A DNA stretch of 64,000 nucleotides, taken from NCBI RefSeq assembly GCF_004353225.1, contig NZ_CP037934.1, forward strand, positions 1,178,001 through 1,242,000. The letters run 5' to 3'. Each line of letters begins with the position of its first letter. Within the stretch, counting starts at the first letter, position 1. A program made the position numbers and the translations under genes. This document shows, piece by piece, positions 56,348-64,000 of this stretch. Origin of the DNA: Marinobacter sp. JH2. GTDB taxonomy: Bacteria > Pseudomonadota > Gammaproteobacteria > Pseudomonadales > Oleiphilaceae. The notes beneath the pieces are model-generated. The model saw nothing but the letters and a program-made list of their open reading frames with translations. It ran no database searches and was not told where the DNA came from.

Positions 56348-56373
56348 ATGGATCTGCGACAGGAAAAGCATTG

Positions 56374-57639
56374 ATGAATCAGGAACGCCAACGGATTGCA
56401 GTAATCGGTGCAGGAGTATCTGGCTTAACCGCCGCGTGGATGCTCAGCGAACACCATGACGTTGAACTCTTCGAAGCTGCCGATTATGCAGGAGGTCACA
56501 CCAATACCGAACAGGTTTCCTTGGGTGGAAAAATCTGGCCCGTGAATACCGGTTTTATTGTGTTCAATGATTGGACCTACCCGAATTTCATGAAGCTGAT
56601 GGATCGGCTTGGAGTCGCCCATGAAGTCAGCACCATGAGCTTCAGTGTGGATTCACACGTCACTGGATTGCAATACAACGGTACCAACCTAAACACTCTT
56701 TTTGCACAGCGCAGCAACCTGTTTAACCTCAAGTTCCTGAAAATGGTTCGGGAGATTCTTCGCTTCAACAAAGAGTCCCGGGGCGATTTGGCGGGCGGCC
56801 AAATTCCGGAAGGCGAAACGCTAGGTCAGTATCTAAACCGAAATCGTTACAGTCATTACTTCCGCAAGCACTATATCGTTCCGATGGGCGCGGCAATCTG
56901 GTCTGCCCCGGAGCTTGTTCTGGAACAATTTCCGATTCGTTTTTTCCTTCAATTCTTTAATAACCACGGCATGCTATCTGTGGATGACCGGCCCACCTGG
57001 CGGGTGATTTCCGGCGGCTCTGCCACCTACGTAACGCGGATGATGGAGCGACTTGGTGACAAAACGCATCTGAACAGCCCAGTATCGGAAATTCACCGTG
57101 ATGAAGACGGCGTCACCATCGTCTCGAATGGTCAAAGTCACCGGTTTGATCAAATCGTTCTTGCCTGCCACAGCAATCAAGCCTTGGCGATGCTAAACAA
57201 CCCAACCGATAAAGAACAGGCCATTCTCGGCGCTATCGGCTATCAGAAGAATGATGTGGTGCTTCACACCGACTCCAGCGTGTTGCCCTCCAATCCGCTG
57301 GCGTGGGCGGCGTGGAACTACAGGATTCCGGAACACAGCACCCAGCCGGTATCGGTTACCTACAATATGAACATTCTCCAGAACTTTGACGACGCGCCAG
57401 AAACCTTTTGTGTCACTCTTAACCGTAGTCACGATATCGACCCAGACAAAGTCATCAAACGTTTCGAGTACGACCATCCGGTGTTTACGCTGGATGCCGT
57501 CGCCGCCCAAGAACGCTATCACGAAATTGGCAACCACAACCGCACACATTTTTGCGGCGCATACTGGTTCAACGGGTTTCATGAAGACGGTGTTCGTAGC
57601 GGATTACGGGTGGCGAAAGCGTTCGGGTTGGAGCTCTGA
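56374..57639 (+). CDS. FAD-dependent amine-oxidase-like oxidoreductase
   Basis: 421 aa. FAD site RIAVIGAGVSGLTAAWMLS, then AADYAGGHTNTE and PVNTGFIVFNDWTYPNFMKL. The C-terminal FAD-covering block is FCGAYWFNGFHEDGVRSGLRVAK. Members of this branch sit next to DUF1365 and cyclopropane-synthase-like genes in many proteobacteria. A fatty-acyl desaturase role is suggested by the flavin desaturase of the Rhodobacter furan-fatty-acid pathway. Start at the ATG after AGGAAA. Confidence 0.9.
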   Translation: MNQERQRIAVIGAGVSGLTAAWMLSEHHDVELFEAADYAGGHTNTEQVSLGGKIWPVNTGFIVFNDWTYPNFMKLMDRLGVAHEVSTMSFSVDSHVTGLQYNGTNLNTLFAQRSNLFNLKFLKMVREILRFNKESRGDLAGGQIPEGETLGQYLNRNRYSHYFRKHYIVPMGAAIWSAPELVLEQFPIRFFLQFFNNHGMLSVDDRPTWRVISGGSATYVTRMMERLGDKTHLNSPVSEIHRDEDGVTIVSNGQSHRFDQIVLACHSNQALAMLNNPTDKEQAILGAIGYQKNDVVLHTDSSVLPSNPLAWAAWNYRIPEHSTQPVSVTYNMNILQNFDDAPETFCVTLNRSHDIDPDKVIKRFEYDHPVFTLDAVAAQERYHEIGNHNRTHFCGAYWFNGFHEDGVRSGLRVAKAFGLEL

Positions 57640-57641
57640 CT

Positions 57642-58538
57642 ATGGCCAGCGAATGGCTAGAAGGTACTATAAGACATAGGCGTAAGCGACCGACACAGCA
57701 CGAGTTTAACTACAATATCGGCATGCTGGCACTGGATGTTGATGAGTGGGACACCGTGGCGAGCACCAGTCCGTTTTTCTCACTGGAACGGTTCAACTGG
57801 ATGACGCTGCGCCGTAAGGATTACCTCGATCCCCACCACGCAAATTTACGCGATGCGGTTAGCCAACGGGTTCAGGCTGCCACCGGTTGGCGACCGGACG
57901 GCACAATCCAACTCATTACCCACCCACGTTATCTCGGCCACATTTTTAACCCGGTCAGCTTTTATCTTTGCTACGAACACGGCCAGAATCCGGGAAACGG
58001 TGATGTACCTAAAGTCATCCTGGCTCAGATCACCAACACTCCCTGGAAAGAGCGGCACGTGTACTGTCTCGAATGTCAACAACCTGGCCCTCATTCCGAG
58101 CAATGGCAAACCGAGCGGTTCGCTTTCAGCAAGCGCTTCCATGTGTCGCCCTTCAACGGTATGGGTCAGCATTATCAATGGCTGTTCAGCTTTCGAGGTC
58201 CCGAACTGCGTATTCACATGAATGTCGAACAGGAACAACAGAAACATTTTGATGCCACGTTGGTAGTCCAACGCACTGCACTCAACCGTATAACCCTTCA
58301 TAAGAGCCTTCGCCGGTTTCCGCTGGAAACGCTGAAAGGGGTCGCGGGTATTTACTGGAATGCCCTGAAACTGAAGATGAAAGGCACCCCTTTCCACACG
58401 CACCCGGACAAGCTTGACGATCACATACCGGAATATCGCAGAGGCACAGACGATCAGGGCATAGATATCACCGAGCCGGGGTCTTTGGCGCAACCAGATA
58501 CAACTTTGACAGGAAGGGTAACCTCATGGAGAACGTGA
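57642..58538 (+). CDS. DUF1365 family protein
   Basis: 298 aa with the family blocks GTIRHRRKRPTQHEFNYNIGM, LITHPRYLGHIFNPVSFYLCYE, KRFHVSPFNGMGQHYQWLF and ALNRITLHKSLRRFPLETLKG. Function unknown; it nearly always accompanies a CFA-like methyltransferase. It starts 2 bases after the previous stop and overlaps the next gene by 13 bases. Confidence 0.92.
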   Translation: MASEWLEGTIRHRRKRPTQHEFNYNIGMLALDVDEWDTVASTSPFFSLERFNWMTLRRKDYLDPHHANLRDAVSQRVQAATGWRPDGTIQLITHPRYLGHIFNPVSFYLCYEHGQNPGNGDVPKVILAQITNTPWKERHVYCLECQQPGPHSEQWQTERFAFSKRFHVSPFNGMGQHYQWLFSFRGPELRIHMNVEQEQQKHFDATLVVQRTALNRITLHKSLRRFPLETLKGVAGIYWNALKLKMKGTPFHTHPDKLDDHIPEYRRGTDDQGIDITEPGSLAQPDTTLTGRVTSWRT

Positions 58539-59800
58539 AGACCTCCAGTAACACATCAAATCTAGCAACGGAGCGATTGCCACTGGTGAGCCGGATTGCA
58601 AAGCAGCTGGTTTGCCATCAATTGGCCCAACTCGCAAAAGGCACTCTCAAGATTCGGCAACCGGGCTTCGATGATCTTGTGTTTGGTGACGACGATTCAA
58701 CTTACCCTACTGCCGAATTGGTCATTCACAACCACAGTACTTGGCGTGACTTGGTTACAGGCGGTAGCGTCGGCGCTGCAGAATCCTTCGTGGCGGGCGA
58801 CTGGAGCTCTCCCGACCTCGTCGCCTTGCTGCGGTTTTTCACCCGAAATATCGACACCATGAACGCCTTTGAGGACAAGTTCAGCTGGGTGAGCAAACCG
58901 GCGCTCAAAGGCCTGCATTGGTTGAACCGGAATACACCGGAAGGCTCCCGAAAGAACATCAGCGCCCACTATGATTTGGGTAACGATCTGTTCAGCCAAT
59001 TCCTTGATCCGACGATGATGTATTCCTCAGCGATCTACCCTCACCCGGATGCCAGCCTCGAAGAGGCCGCCGTACACAAGCTTGACGTGATCTGCCAAAA
59101 ACTGGATCTGCAGCCCGGTGACCAGGTGATGGAAATCGGCACTGGCTGGGGCGGTTTTGCCATACACGCAGCGAAGCACTACGGGTGCCATGTAACGACG
59201 ACAACGATTTCCAAGGAACAGTTGGCGCTGACCCAAGCCCGCGTTGCGTCCGAGGGTTTGGAAGGCAAGATCACGCTGTTATTTGATGATTATCGCGACT
59301 TGACCGGCCAATTCGACAAACTGGTGTCCATCGAGATGATCGAAGCGGTTGGCCCGGAATTTCTTGACAGTTACCTAAGCCAAATCAGTGCGCTGCTGAA
59401 ACCCAACGGCATTGCGTTGGTGCAGGCTATCAATATGCCGGAGCAGCGTTACGAGCGCGCTTTAAAGAACGTGGACTTCATTCAGCGGTATATCTTCCCG
59501 GGCAGCTTTATCCCGTCTTTTGGTGCCATCCTGGGCTCGGTGAGCCGAGGCTCTGATTTGGTGCTGACGCAGGTAGACGATTTCGGCTTCCATTACGCCC
59601 GAACACTTCGTGATTGGTGCGATCGTTTCATGGCTAATCGCGAAGTATTGGCGGAGCAAGGTTATGACACCCAGTTCCAGCGCTTGTGGCAGTTTTATTT
59701 TGCCTATTGCGAAGCGGGCTTCAGCGAGCGGGCCATTGGTGTTGCTCACGTCGTGATGGCCAAACCTGCCAACAAGTGCAGCAGCATTTCGGCGTCGTGA
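58526..59800 (+). CDS. Cyclopropane-fatty-acyl-phospholipid synthase family methyltransferase
   Basis: 424 aa. SAM-dependent modification of unsaturated phospholipid acyl chains. N-terminal lipid-binding region, YDLGNDLFSQFLDPTMMYSSA, SAM motif VMEIGTGWGGFAIHAAKHYG, MIEAVGPEFLDSYL and DFGFHYARTLRDW. True CFA synthase and a methylene/methyl-transferase (UfaM-like) cannot be told apart by eye. Confidence 0.93.
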   Translation: MENVKTSSNTSNLATERLPLVSRIAKQLVCHQLAQLAKGTLKIRQPGFDDLVFGDDDSTYPTAELVIHNHSTWRDLVTGGSVGAAESFVAGDWSSPDLVALLRFFTRNIDTMNAFEDKFSWVSKPALKGLHWLNRNTPEGSRKNISAHYDLGNDLFSQFLDPTMMYSSAIYPHPDASLEEAAVHKLDVICQKLDLQPGDQVMEIGTGWGGFAIHAAKHYGCHVTTTTISKEQLALTQARVASEGLEGKITLLFDDYRDLTGQFDKLVSIEMIEAVGPEFLDSYLSQISALLKPNGIALVQAINMPEQRYERALKNVDFIQRYIFPGSFIPSFGAILGSVSRGSDLVLTQVDDFGFHYARTLRDWCDRFMANREVLAEQGYDTQFQRLWQFYFAYCEAGFSERAIGVAHVVMAKPANKCSSISAS

Positions 59801-60321
59801 TTCACTCTGAAGCCGGTCGAAATACGGTTAACTTTTTGCTGTTTCAGGCCGGCTGGTTGGTGTGCGTTTTATACCCGAGCCTGGCAGCGACGGGGCTGGC
59901 TGCACTTATTCTGGCCATTCATTTTCTCTTGGTAAGCAGTCGGCGGGGAGCGGAAGTTCGGTTCATCGCGGTAGGCATTTTTCTTGGCAGCCTGTTGGAC
60001 TCGCTATGGTTGCGAACCGGTATTCTTGGTATCGAAGGTACGAAAGCTCCCCAGTTTGCGCCGATATGGCTCATCGCCATCTGGGCTCTCTTTATGACGA
60101 CTTTGTGCCACTCGCTCAGTTGGGTTGCCAAGCGAGCGTGGCTTCCGTTCGTTTTGGCGCCTTTTGCGGGGTCTTTCGCCTATTGGTCCGCCAGCCAGCT
60201 GGGCGCGGTTACCCTGCCGGGCAACACGATCTCGCTAATTGCCATCGGAACCGGCTGGTTCGTGCTGTTCCCGCTGTTGCTGTTTATTCGTAAACATCTG
60301 GTTAGAGATAGTGTGTCATGA
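59797..60321 (+). CDS. DUF2878 membrane protein
   Basis: 174 aa, five to six membrane segments: VNFLLFQAGWLVCVLYPSL, FLGSLLDSLWLRTGIL, LIAIWALFMTTLCHSLSWV. Function unknown. The GTG at 59797 overlaps the previous TGA (GTGA) and gives the conventional family start; the longer open frame from 59686 is not used. Confidence 0.85.
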   Translation: MIHSEAGRNTVNFLLFQAGWLVCVLYPSLAATGLAALILAIHFLLVSSRRGAEVRFIAVGIFLGSLLDSLWLRTGILGIEGTKAPQFAPIWLIAIWALFMTTLCHSLSWVAKRAWLPFVLAPFAGSFAYWSASQLGAVTLPGNTISLIAIGTGWFVLFPLLLFIRKHLVRDSVS

Positions 60322-61055
60322 TGCGATGTGCAGTGTTTGGGGCGTTCATCCTGGCGACCGGACCGGCAGCGGCCGAAACCTTCGAATTTATCGGAACCGC
60401 TCAATCCCTCAACAGCCAAAAGCAGCTCTACGAGGAGCTGCATCAAGTCACCGGGAACTGCTCAAAAGCAGGGTTTGAACCCGCAGAGCACACCGTGTCG
60501 TATTTCAAAGATCCCGGCGATCGCCGATTTGCCTTCAAAACTCTGCAATATGGTGAGCATCCCAACCGACCCAGCGTTGAATTCCATCAGCCGGACTTCA
60601 GCGAAACGCTGGAGATTCGTTACTCAAAATCAAAACAGCTAACCATCGATTGGCAACCACCTTCTGAAAATCCCAAGCGTTTTCAGGTAACCTTCAATGG
60701 CCGCTTGGTGGTCGATGCCGGTTTTGATCAATTCGTCCGAGCCAACTGGCAAGCGGTCATCGCCGGAGAATCGCTCCCCTTTCGCTTTCTGGCTCCCACT
60801 CGCGGGGATCACTACGGATTTGTTCTAGAACCAGCACCCAAAGAAAAGATCGATGCCGATGTGGTGGTTCAGATTCGCCCCACCAGTCTGGTTTTGCGGT
60901 TTCTGGTTGATCCGATAATCTTGGGCTACAACCGCAAAGGTGCATTGACGCACTATAGGGGGCTAACCAACATCCGCGCTGACCGCGAGACTAACCACAC
61001 TGCACACATTCGCTACCGCGTTATTCAGTATCCGGGCTGCGAGCTGACTTTGTGA
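60318..61055 (+). CDS. Exported protein of unknown function
   Basis: 245 aa with a signal peptide (VFGAFILATGPAAA-ET). The mature part is beta-rich: VSYFKDPGDRRFAFKTLQYG, VEFHQPDF, and near the C-terminus VDPIILGYNRKGALTHYRGLTN. I do not recognise a family. It overlaps the DUF2878 gene by 4 bases and closes the eight-gene lipid operon, so a periplasmic or outer-membrane role in that pathway is inferred. Confidence 0.75.
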   Translation: MMRCAVFGAFILATGPAAAETFEFIGTAQSLNSQKQLYEELHQVTGNCSKAGFEPAEHTVSYFKDPGDRRFAFKTLQYGEHPNRPSVEFHQPDFSETLEIRYSKSKQLTIDWQPPSENPKRFQVTFNGRLVVDAGFDQFVRANWQAVIAGESLPFRFLAPTRGDHYGFVLEPAPKEKIDADVVVQIRPTSLVLRFLVDPIILGYNRKGALTHYRGLTNIRADRETNHTAHIRYRVIQYPGCELTL

Positions 61056-61135
61056 AGCTCTGCCTTTCGGCCAAGCGGTTATCACTCATTGATGTGGTAA
61101 ACTCCGAGCCAAACTGATTCGGAGATTCCATAACC

Positions 61136-61948
61136 ATGATGTTCGTGTCGTTCAACGTCAACAGTATCCGCACTCGCTTGCACCAACTGGAAGCTGTTAT
61201 TGAACAGCTGAACCCTGATTTTATCGGGCTTCAGGAAACCAAGGTCAGGGATGAAGAATTCCCGGAGGAAGCCATCCGGGAACTCGGCTATAACGTGTAT
61301 TTCCACGGTCAGAAGACCCACTATGGTGTCGCGCTGTTGTCCAAGCAAGCGCCTGACAAGGTAGTCAAAGGTTACGCAACCGATGACGAAGACGCACAGC
61401 GCCGGCTCATTACCGGGCACTTCACGATAAATGGCGAGCCGCTTACGGTTATCAATGGCTACTTCCCCCAAGGAGAAAGTAGAGACCATCCGACCAAGTT
61501 CCCGGCCAAGCAAAAGTTCTACGCCGATTTGATGAATTTGCTGGATGAGCTCAATAAGCGCCCCGGCCATGTTGTTTTAATGGGTGATATGAACATCTCG
61601 CCAACGGATAAAGACATTGGAATCGGCCCAGACAACGCTAAACGCTGGCTACGCTCAGGAAAATGCAGCTTCTTGCCGGAAGAGCGGGAATGGCTAGGCC
61701 AAGTTGAGGCGCGCGGGTTTACCGATGTGTTTCGGCACTTGAACCCGGAAGAAGCCGATACCTACAGCTGGTTTGATTACCGCAGCAAAGGCTTCGAACG
61801 CGAGCCAAAACGAGGCCTTCGTATTGATCTAGTCATGGCCAACGACAGCCTGCTGCCCAAAGCCAAAGATTCCGGCAGTAGTTATGAGATCCGGGCCATG
61901 GAGCGCCCCTCCGATCACTGCCCCATCTGGGCAAGTTTCGAACTCTGA
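61136..61948 (+). CDS. xthA: Exodeoxyribonuclease III
   Basis: 270 aa (E. coli 268). It acts on AP sites and 3' ends in base-excision repair. Catalytic blocks [58 protein letters not shown] and the final [10 protein letters not shown] are all present. GGAG precedes the first of two ATG codons. Confidence 0.96.
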   Translation: MMFVSFNVNSIRTRLHQLEAVIEQLNPDFIGLQETKVRDEEFPEEAIRELGYNVYFHGQKTHYGVALLSKQAPDKVVKGYATDDEDAQRRLITGHFTINGEPLTVINGYFPQGESRDHPTKFPAKQKFYADLMNLLDELNKRPGHVVLMGDMNISPTDKDIGIGPDNAKRWLRSGKCSFLPEEREWLGQVEARGFTDVFRHLNPEEADTYSWFDYRSKGFEREPKRGLRIDLVMANDSLLPKAKDSGSSYEIRAMERPSDHCPIWASFEL

Positions 61949-61966
61949 TAGGCTGACCGATCCGCC

Positions 61967-62596
61967 ATGAAAAAAATAAAAACCAGGGACAGGATACTGA
62001 ACACCAGCTTGCAGCTGTTTAACAGTCTGGGTGAGCCGAACGTCACCACACTGTTGATCTCGGATGAGTTGGACATCAGTCCGGGCAACCTTTACTACCA
62101 TTTCAAAAGCAAAGGCGACATTGTTGAAGAGCTTTTCGAAAGCTTTGAAGCTGAAATGCTCGATTTGCTTGCGGTGCCGGACGGTGCAGAAGTGCCACTG
62201 GACCAATTTAGCTTCTTTCTGCACCTCCTGTTTGAGGCCGTGGCTCGCTATCGGTTCCTGTATCAGGACTTGGTGAACGTGCTGTCTCGATACGAGCAGC
62301 TACAAGTCCGTTTTCGGCGGATCCTCAAAAAGAAAACCCTGGCGTTCGAGTCGCTGTGTACCAGCTTCAAACGACAGGGTTTGATGGTCATAGAACCAGC
62401 AGAACTAGACGCACTTTGCCAGCAGCTAACACTGACTGTCTGCTACTGGAGCAGCTTCGATACGCTGTCCCATCTGGATAATCGGGAGTTTGTCGATCCC
62501 GGTAAAGGGGTGTACCAGATATTGCACCTGATACTGCCCCACCTTACCGAAGACGATAAAGAGGAAATCAGACTTATCAGCGAGACCTATCTGTAA
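61967..62596 (+). CDS. TetR-family regulator, PhaD-like
   Basis: 209 aa. N-terminal helix-turn-helix TRDRILNTSLQLFNSLGEPNVTT..ISDELDISPGNLYYHFKSK, and a ligand-binding C-terminal domain (FFLHLLFEAVARYRFLYQDL). In pseudomonads PhaD of this type controls phasin genes. Here a phasin gene is convergent, 8 bases away, which supports the name. Confidence 0.85.
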   Translation: MKKIKTRDRILNTSLQLFNSLGEPNVTTLLISDELDISPGNLYYHFKSKGDIVEELFESFEAEMLDLLAVPDGAEVPLDQFSFFLHLLFEAVARYRFLYQDLVNVLSRYEQLQVRFRRILKKKTLAFESLCTSFKRQGLMVIEPAELDALCQQLTLTVCYWSSFDTLSHLDNREFVDPGKGVYQILHLILPHLTEDDKEEIRLISETYL

Positions 62597-62604
62597 TCGG
62601 GAGT

Positions 62605-63027
62605 TTACTCCTCTTCCTCACTACCCTTTGATGAGCCCCCACGGAGTTTGGCCAGCTCCGCTTCCAAGTATTCGATGCGGCCTTCTAACGCCTGAATGTC
62701 TTCCTTTCGATGGATACCCAGACGGCGCAAGGCTCCTGAAACCCTTTGGTCGAACAGGTGTTCAAGCTTATCCCAAGTGCCGGTTGCACGTTCGCGCACT
62801 TCGCCAACCCGATCTTCTACCGTACGAATCTGCTTACCGACAACGCCTCGGGTTTTCGATTCAAGCTGTTCACCTTCCTGAACCAAGCGATCGAAGAACT
62901 TGCCAGCATCTTCCTCGGCTTTAGTGTAGGCACCAAGACCAGCCAACCAGATCTGCCGAGCAGAGTCCTTTATCTTTCCCGGCAGCTGCGGATCTGTCTC
63001 AGGTGTTTGATCATCGTGCTCAGACAT
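62605..63027 (-). CDS. Phasin family protein (PhaI/PhaF-like)
   Basis: A 140-aa polyhydroxyalkanoate granule-associated protein. The family motif IWLAGLGAYTKAEEDAGKFFDRLVQEGE is followed by a coiled coil (IQALEGRIEYLEAELAKL) and an acidic tail. It lacks the AAKP-rich DNA-binding tail of PhaF. No PHA synthase is in this window. Confidence 0.92.
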   Translation of the reverse strand: MSEHDDQTPETDPQLPGKIKDSARQIWLAGLGAYTKAEEDAGKFFDRLVQEGEQLESKTRGVVGKQIRTVEDRVGEVRERATGTWDKLEHLFDQRVSGALRRLGIHRKEDIQALEGRIEYLEAELAKLRGGSSKGSEEEE

Positions 63028-63059
63028 GAATACCTCTTAAATTCGGGCAATAGAGTTAA

Positions 63060-63319
63060 TTAGGCATTATATTACAGCCACCTTTTGATTGCAGTGGTTG
63101 CGACAACCCGCCTGGAACCCACACAGCGTCGGGCCGCAATATAAAGAATGGGTACATATGAAGAAATGTTTTCAAAGGAATCGGCGCAAAGCTTGAGTTG
63201 TACGAAATATGGTCAATACTTCTCAATACCGGTGTCCCCGTTGGTGCCGGTTTGTCTGGAAGTCTTTCATGGATACTACTCGCACGCCTCTGCCCGGCTT
63301 CCCAAGCCGGGCTTTTTTT
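63060..63319 (+). ncRNA. Candidate small RNA or leader ending in a strong terminator
   Basis: The 351-base gap between the phasin (minus) and the YeeE gene (plus) has no convincing gene, yet ends in an intrinsic terminator on the plus strand. Something transcribed rightward must stop there. Several GGA motifs (CTGGAA, AAGGAA, TGGAAG, ATGGAT) lie in the region. A 12-codon frame at 63164-63202 is the only short gene-like element. The 5' end is not determined. Confidence 0.35.
63292..63319 (+). terminator. Strong intrinsic terminator
   Basis: GCCCGGCTT-CCC-AAGCCGGGC followed by seven T, 60 bases before the YeeE-family start. Confidence 0.93.
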
Positions 63320-63378
63320 GTGCTTATTTCCTGTTATTATATGCTTATTCCAAAACGAACACTCGACGGGAGTTCTGA

Positions 63379-63816
63379 ATGATAGACATTGCTTGGGGTG
63401 AATTCACCCCCGTCAGCGCCTTGGCTGGCGGTATCCTGGTAGGCCTTGCTGCCGCCAGCTTTCTTTTGTTGAATGGTCGCATTGCCGGCATTAGCGGCAT
63501 TCTCGGCGGGCTCTTAACCCCCGTGCGCAAGGATATTCTCTGGCGCATCGCTTTTCTTGGCGGCTTGATTGGTACCCCGATTCTTTGGAAGTTGTTTGCA
63601 GAGCTACCGGCCATCGAAGTCAATGCTGGCTTTCCAGCCATCATCGTTGCTGGCCTTTTAGTGGGCGTCGGTACTCGCTACGGCTCTGGGTGCACCAGTG
63701 GGCACGGGGTATGCGGCCTATCCCGGCTCTCGCCTCGTTCGCTGGTTGCCACTCTGAGCTTCATGGCAACGGGCTTTATCACCGTTTACATTATTCGCCA
63801 CCTGATCGGAGCCTGA
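63379..63816 (+). CDS. YeeE/YedE-family membrane protein
   Basis: 145 aa, four membrane segments. It carries the conserved Cys block [19 protein letters not shown] seen in thiosulfate/sulphur-compound transporters of the YeeE/YedE family. In the half-size form it works with the DUF6691 partner that follows after 4 bases. A sulphur-species uptake or detoxification role is inferred. Confidence 0.9.
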   Translation: MIDIAWGEFTPVSALAGGILVGLAAASFLLLNGRIAGISGILGGLLTPVRKDILWRIAFLGGLIGTPILWKLFAELPAIEVNAGFPAIIVAGLLVGVGTRYGSGCTSGHGVCGLSRLSPRSLVATLSFMATGFITVYIIRHLIGA

Positions 63817-63820
63817 TTTC

Positions 63821-64000
63821 ATGAAATACAACGTTGCCTCTTTGGTCGCCGGCATAGTCTTTGGTTTAGGGCTTCTCATTTCTGGCTTGGCTAACCCAGC
63901 TAAAGTGCTCGGTTTTCTCGACATTGCCGGATTATGGGACCCGTCACTCGCACTGGTTATGGGCGGCGCAATTCTTGTAGGCTTAGTGGCTTTCACGGTC
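63821..64000 (+). CDS. DUF6691/YeeE-YedE partner membrane protein (partial)
   Basis: The first 60 codons only; the gene runs off the window end. N-terminal SLVAGIVFGLGLLISGLANPAKVLGFLDIAGLWDP is typical of the second half of two-gene YeeE/YedE transporters. It starts 4 bases after the previous stop. Confidence 0.88.
   Translation, partial: MKYNVASLVAGIVFGLGLLISGLANPAKVLGFLDIAGLWDPSLALVMGGAILVGLVAFTV

Noticed and set aside
63148-63378. 76-codon frame across the strong terminator upstream of the YeeE gene
   Set aside because: It would read through the terminator hairpin and has no recognisable family or good ribosome binding site.
1-64000. CRISPR array or prophage
   Set aside because: No regularly spaced direct repeats and no phage structural, lysis or integrase genes seen.

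Overview
The window looks like chromosome from a marine gammaproteobacterium close to Marinobacter. This is inferred from gene content and protein style: a TrkH/RecQ/Etf/Cyd core, a PhaD-like regulator beside a phasin, an HsbR/HsbA-like signalling pair, and moderate GC. No rRNA is present. One tRNA-Leu(TAA) was found at 33241-33327. Most of the window is dense, co-linear or divergent housekeeping and metabolic DNA. The accessory exception is about 27.9-33.2 kb.

Layout. 0-8.4 kb: TrkH potassium uptake, an acyltransferase, RecQ, a DUF4442 hotdog protein, a periplasmic binding protein and a dCache chemoreceptor with an amino-acid-type ligand motif. 8.6-11.3 kb: a GNAT-nitrilase fusion, a small PilZ-like protein, and a histone-H1-like/HhH protein. 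11.3-15.5 kb: a SenB-type selenosugar synthase divergent from a three-gene phosphonate-type ABC transporter of the clade usually annotated as putative selenate transport, together a likely selenium acquisition and selenometabolite locus. 15.6-21.7 kb: unknown membrane proteins, a YadGH-like ABC exporter with a DUF192 lipoprotein, and an ECHDC3-like crotonase. 21.8-27.5 kb: a membrane diguanylate cyclase, a TonB-dependent receptor that reads like the PQQ receptor PqqU, and, convergent to it, a membrane PQQ-dependent glucose-type dehydrogenase.

27.6-33.3 kb is the accessory region. It holds a small unknown gene, YnfA, DUF3703, an IS3-family element, an OsmC gene, an IS1182-family element and a small unknown gene, next to tRNA-Leu. 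OsmC and the 90-aa gene each sit between inverted core-site repeats, with their TAA stop codons inside the repeat. Joining the IS1182 flanks across one AAC restores a short structured site that looks like an integron attC. I read this as a decayed gene-cassette array (attC sites without an integrase), damaged by two insertion sequences.

33.4-42.2 kb: a METTL7-like methyltransferase, a complete cydABDC operon (cytochrome bd with short Q-loop plus its CydDC exporter), a saccharopine-dehydrogenase-like reductase, and two small membrane proteins. 42.2-45.9 kb: etfBA divergent from the ETF-quinone oxidoreductase, with a perfect 18-bp palindrome matching the PsrA operator pattern between them. 46-53 kb: an FKBP isomerase, DUF1285, radical SAM, SixA, GpsA, the STAS/PP2C partner-switch pair and a dNTPase-like HD protein.

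53.1-61.1 kb: an FAD oxidoreductase divergent from an eight-gene, mostly overlapping operon (desaturase, SnoaL-like, SDR, FAD amine-oxidase-like, DUF1365, cyclopropane-synthase-like, DUF2878, unknown exported protein). It probably remodels membrane fatty acids. 61.1-64 kb: XthA, a PhaD-like TetR regulator convergent with a phasin, a transcribed-looking gap ending in a strong terminator, and a YeeE/YedE pair cut by the window end.

The best candidates for undescribed biology are the selenium locus, the PQQ receptor/dehydrogenase pair, the IS-interrupted cassette array and the lipid-modification operon.
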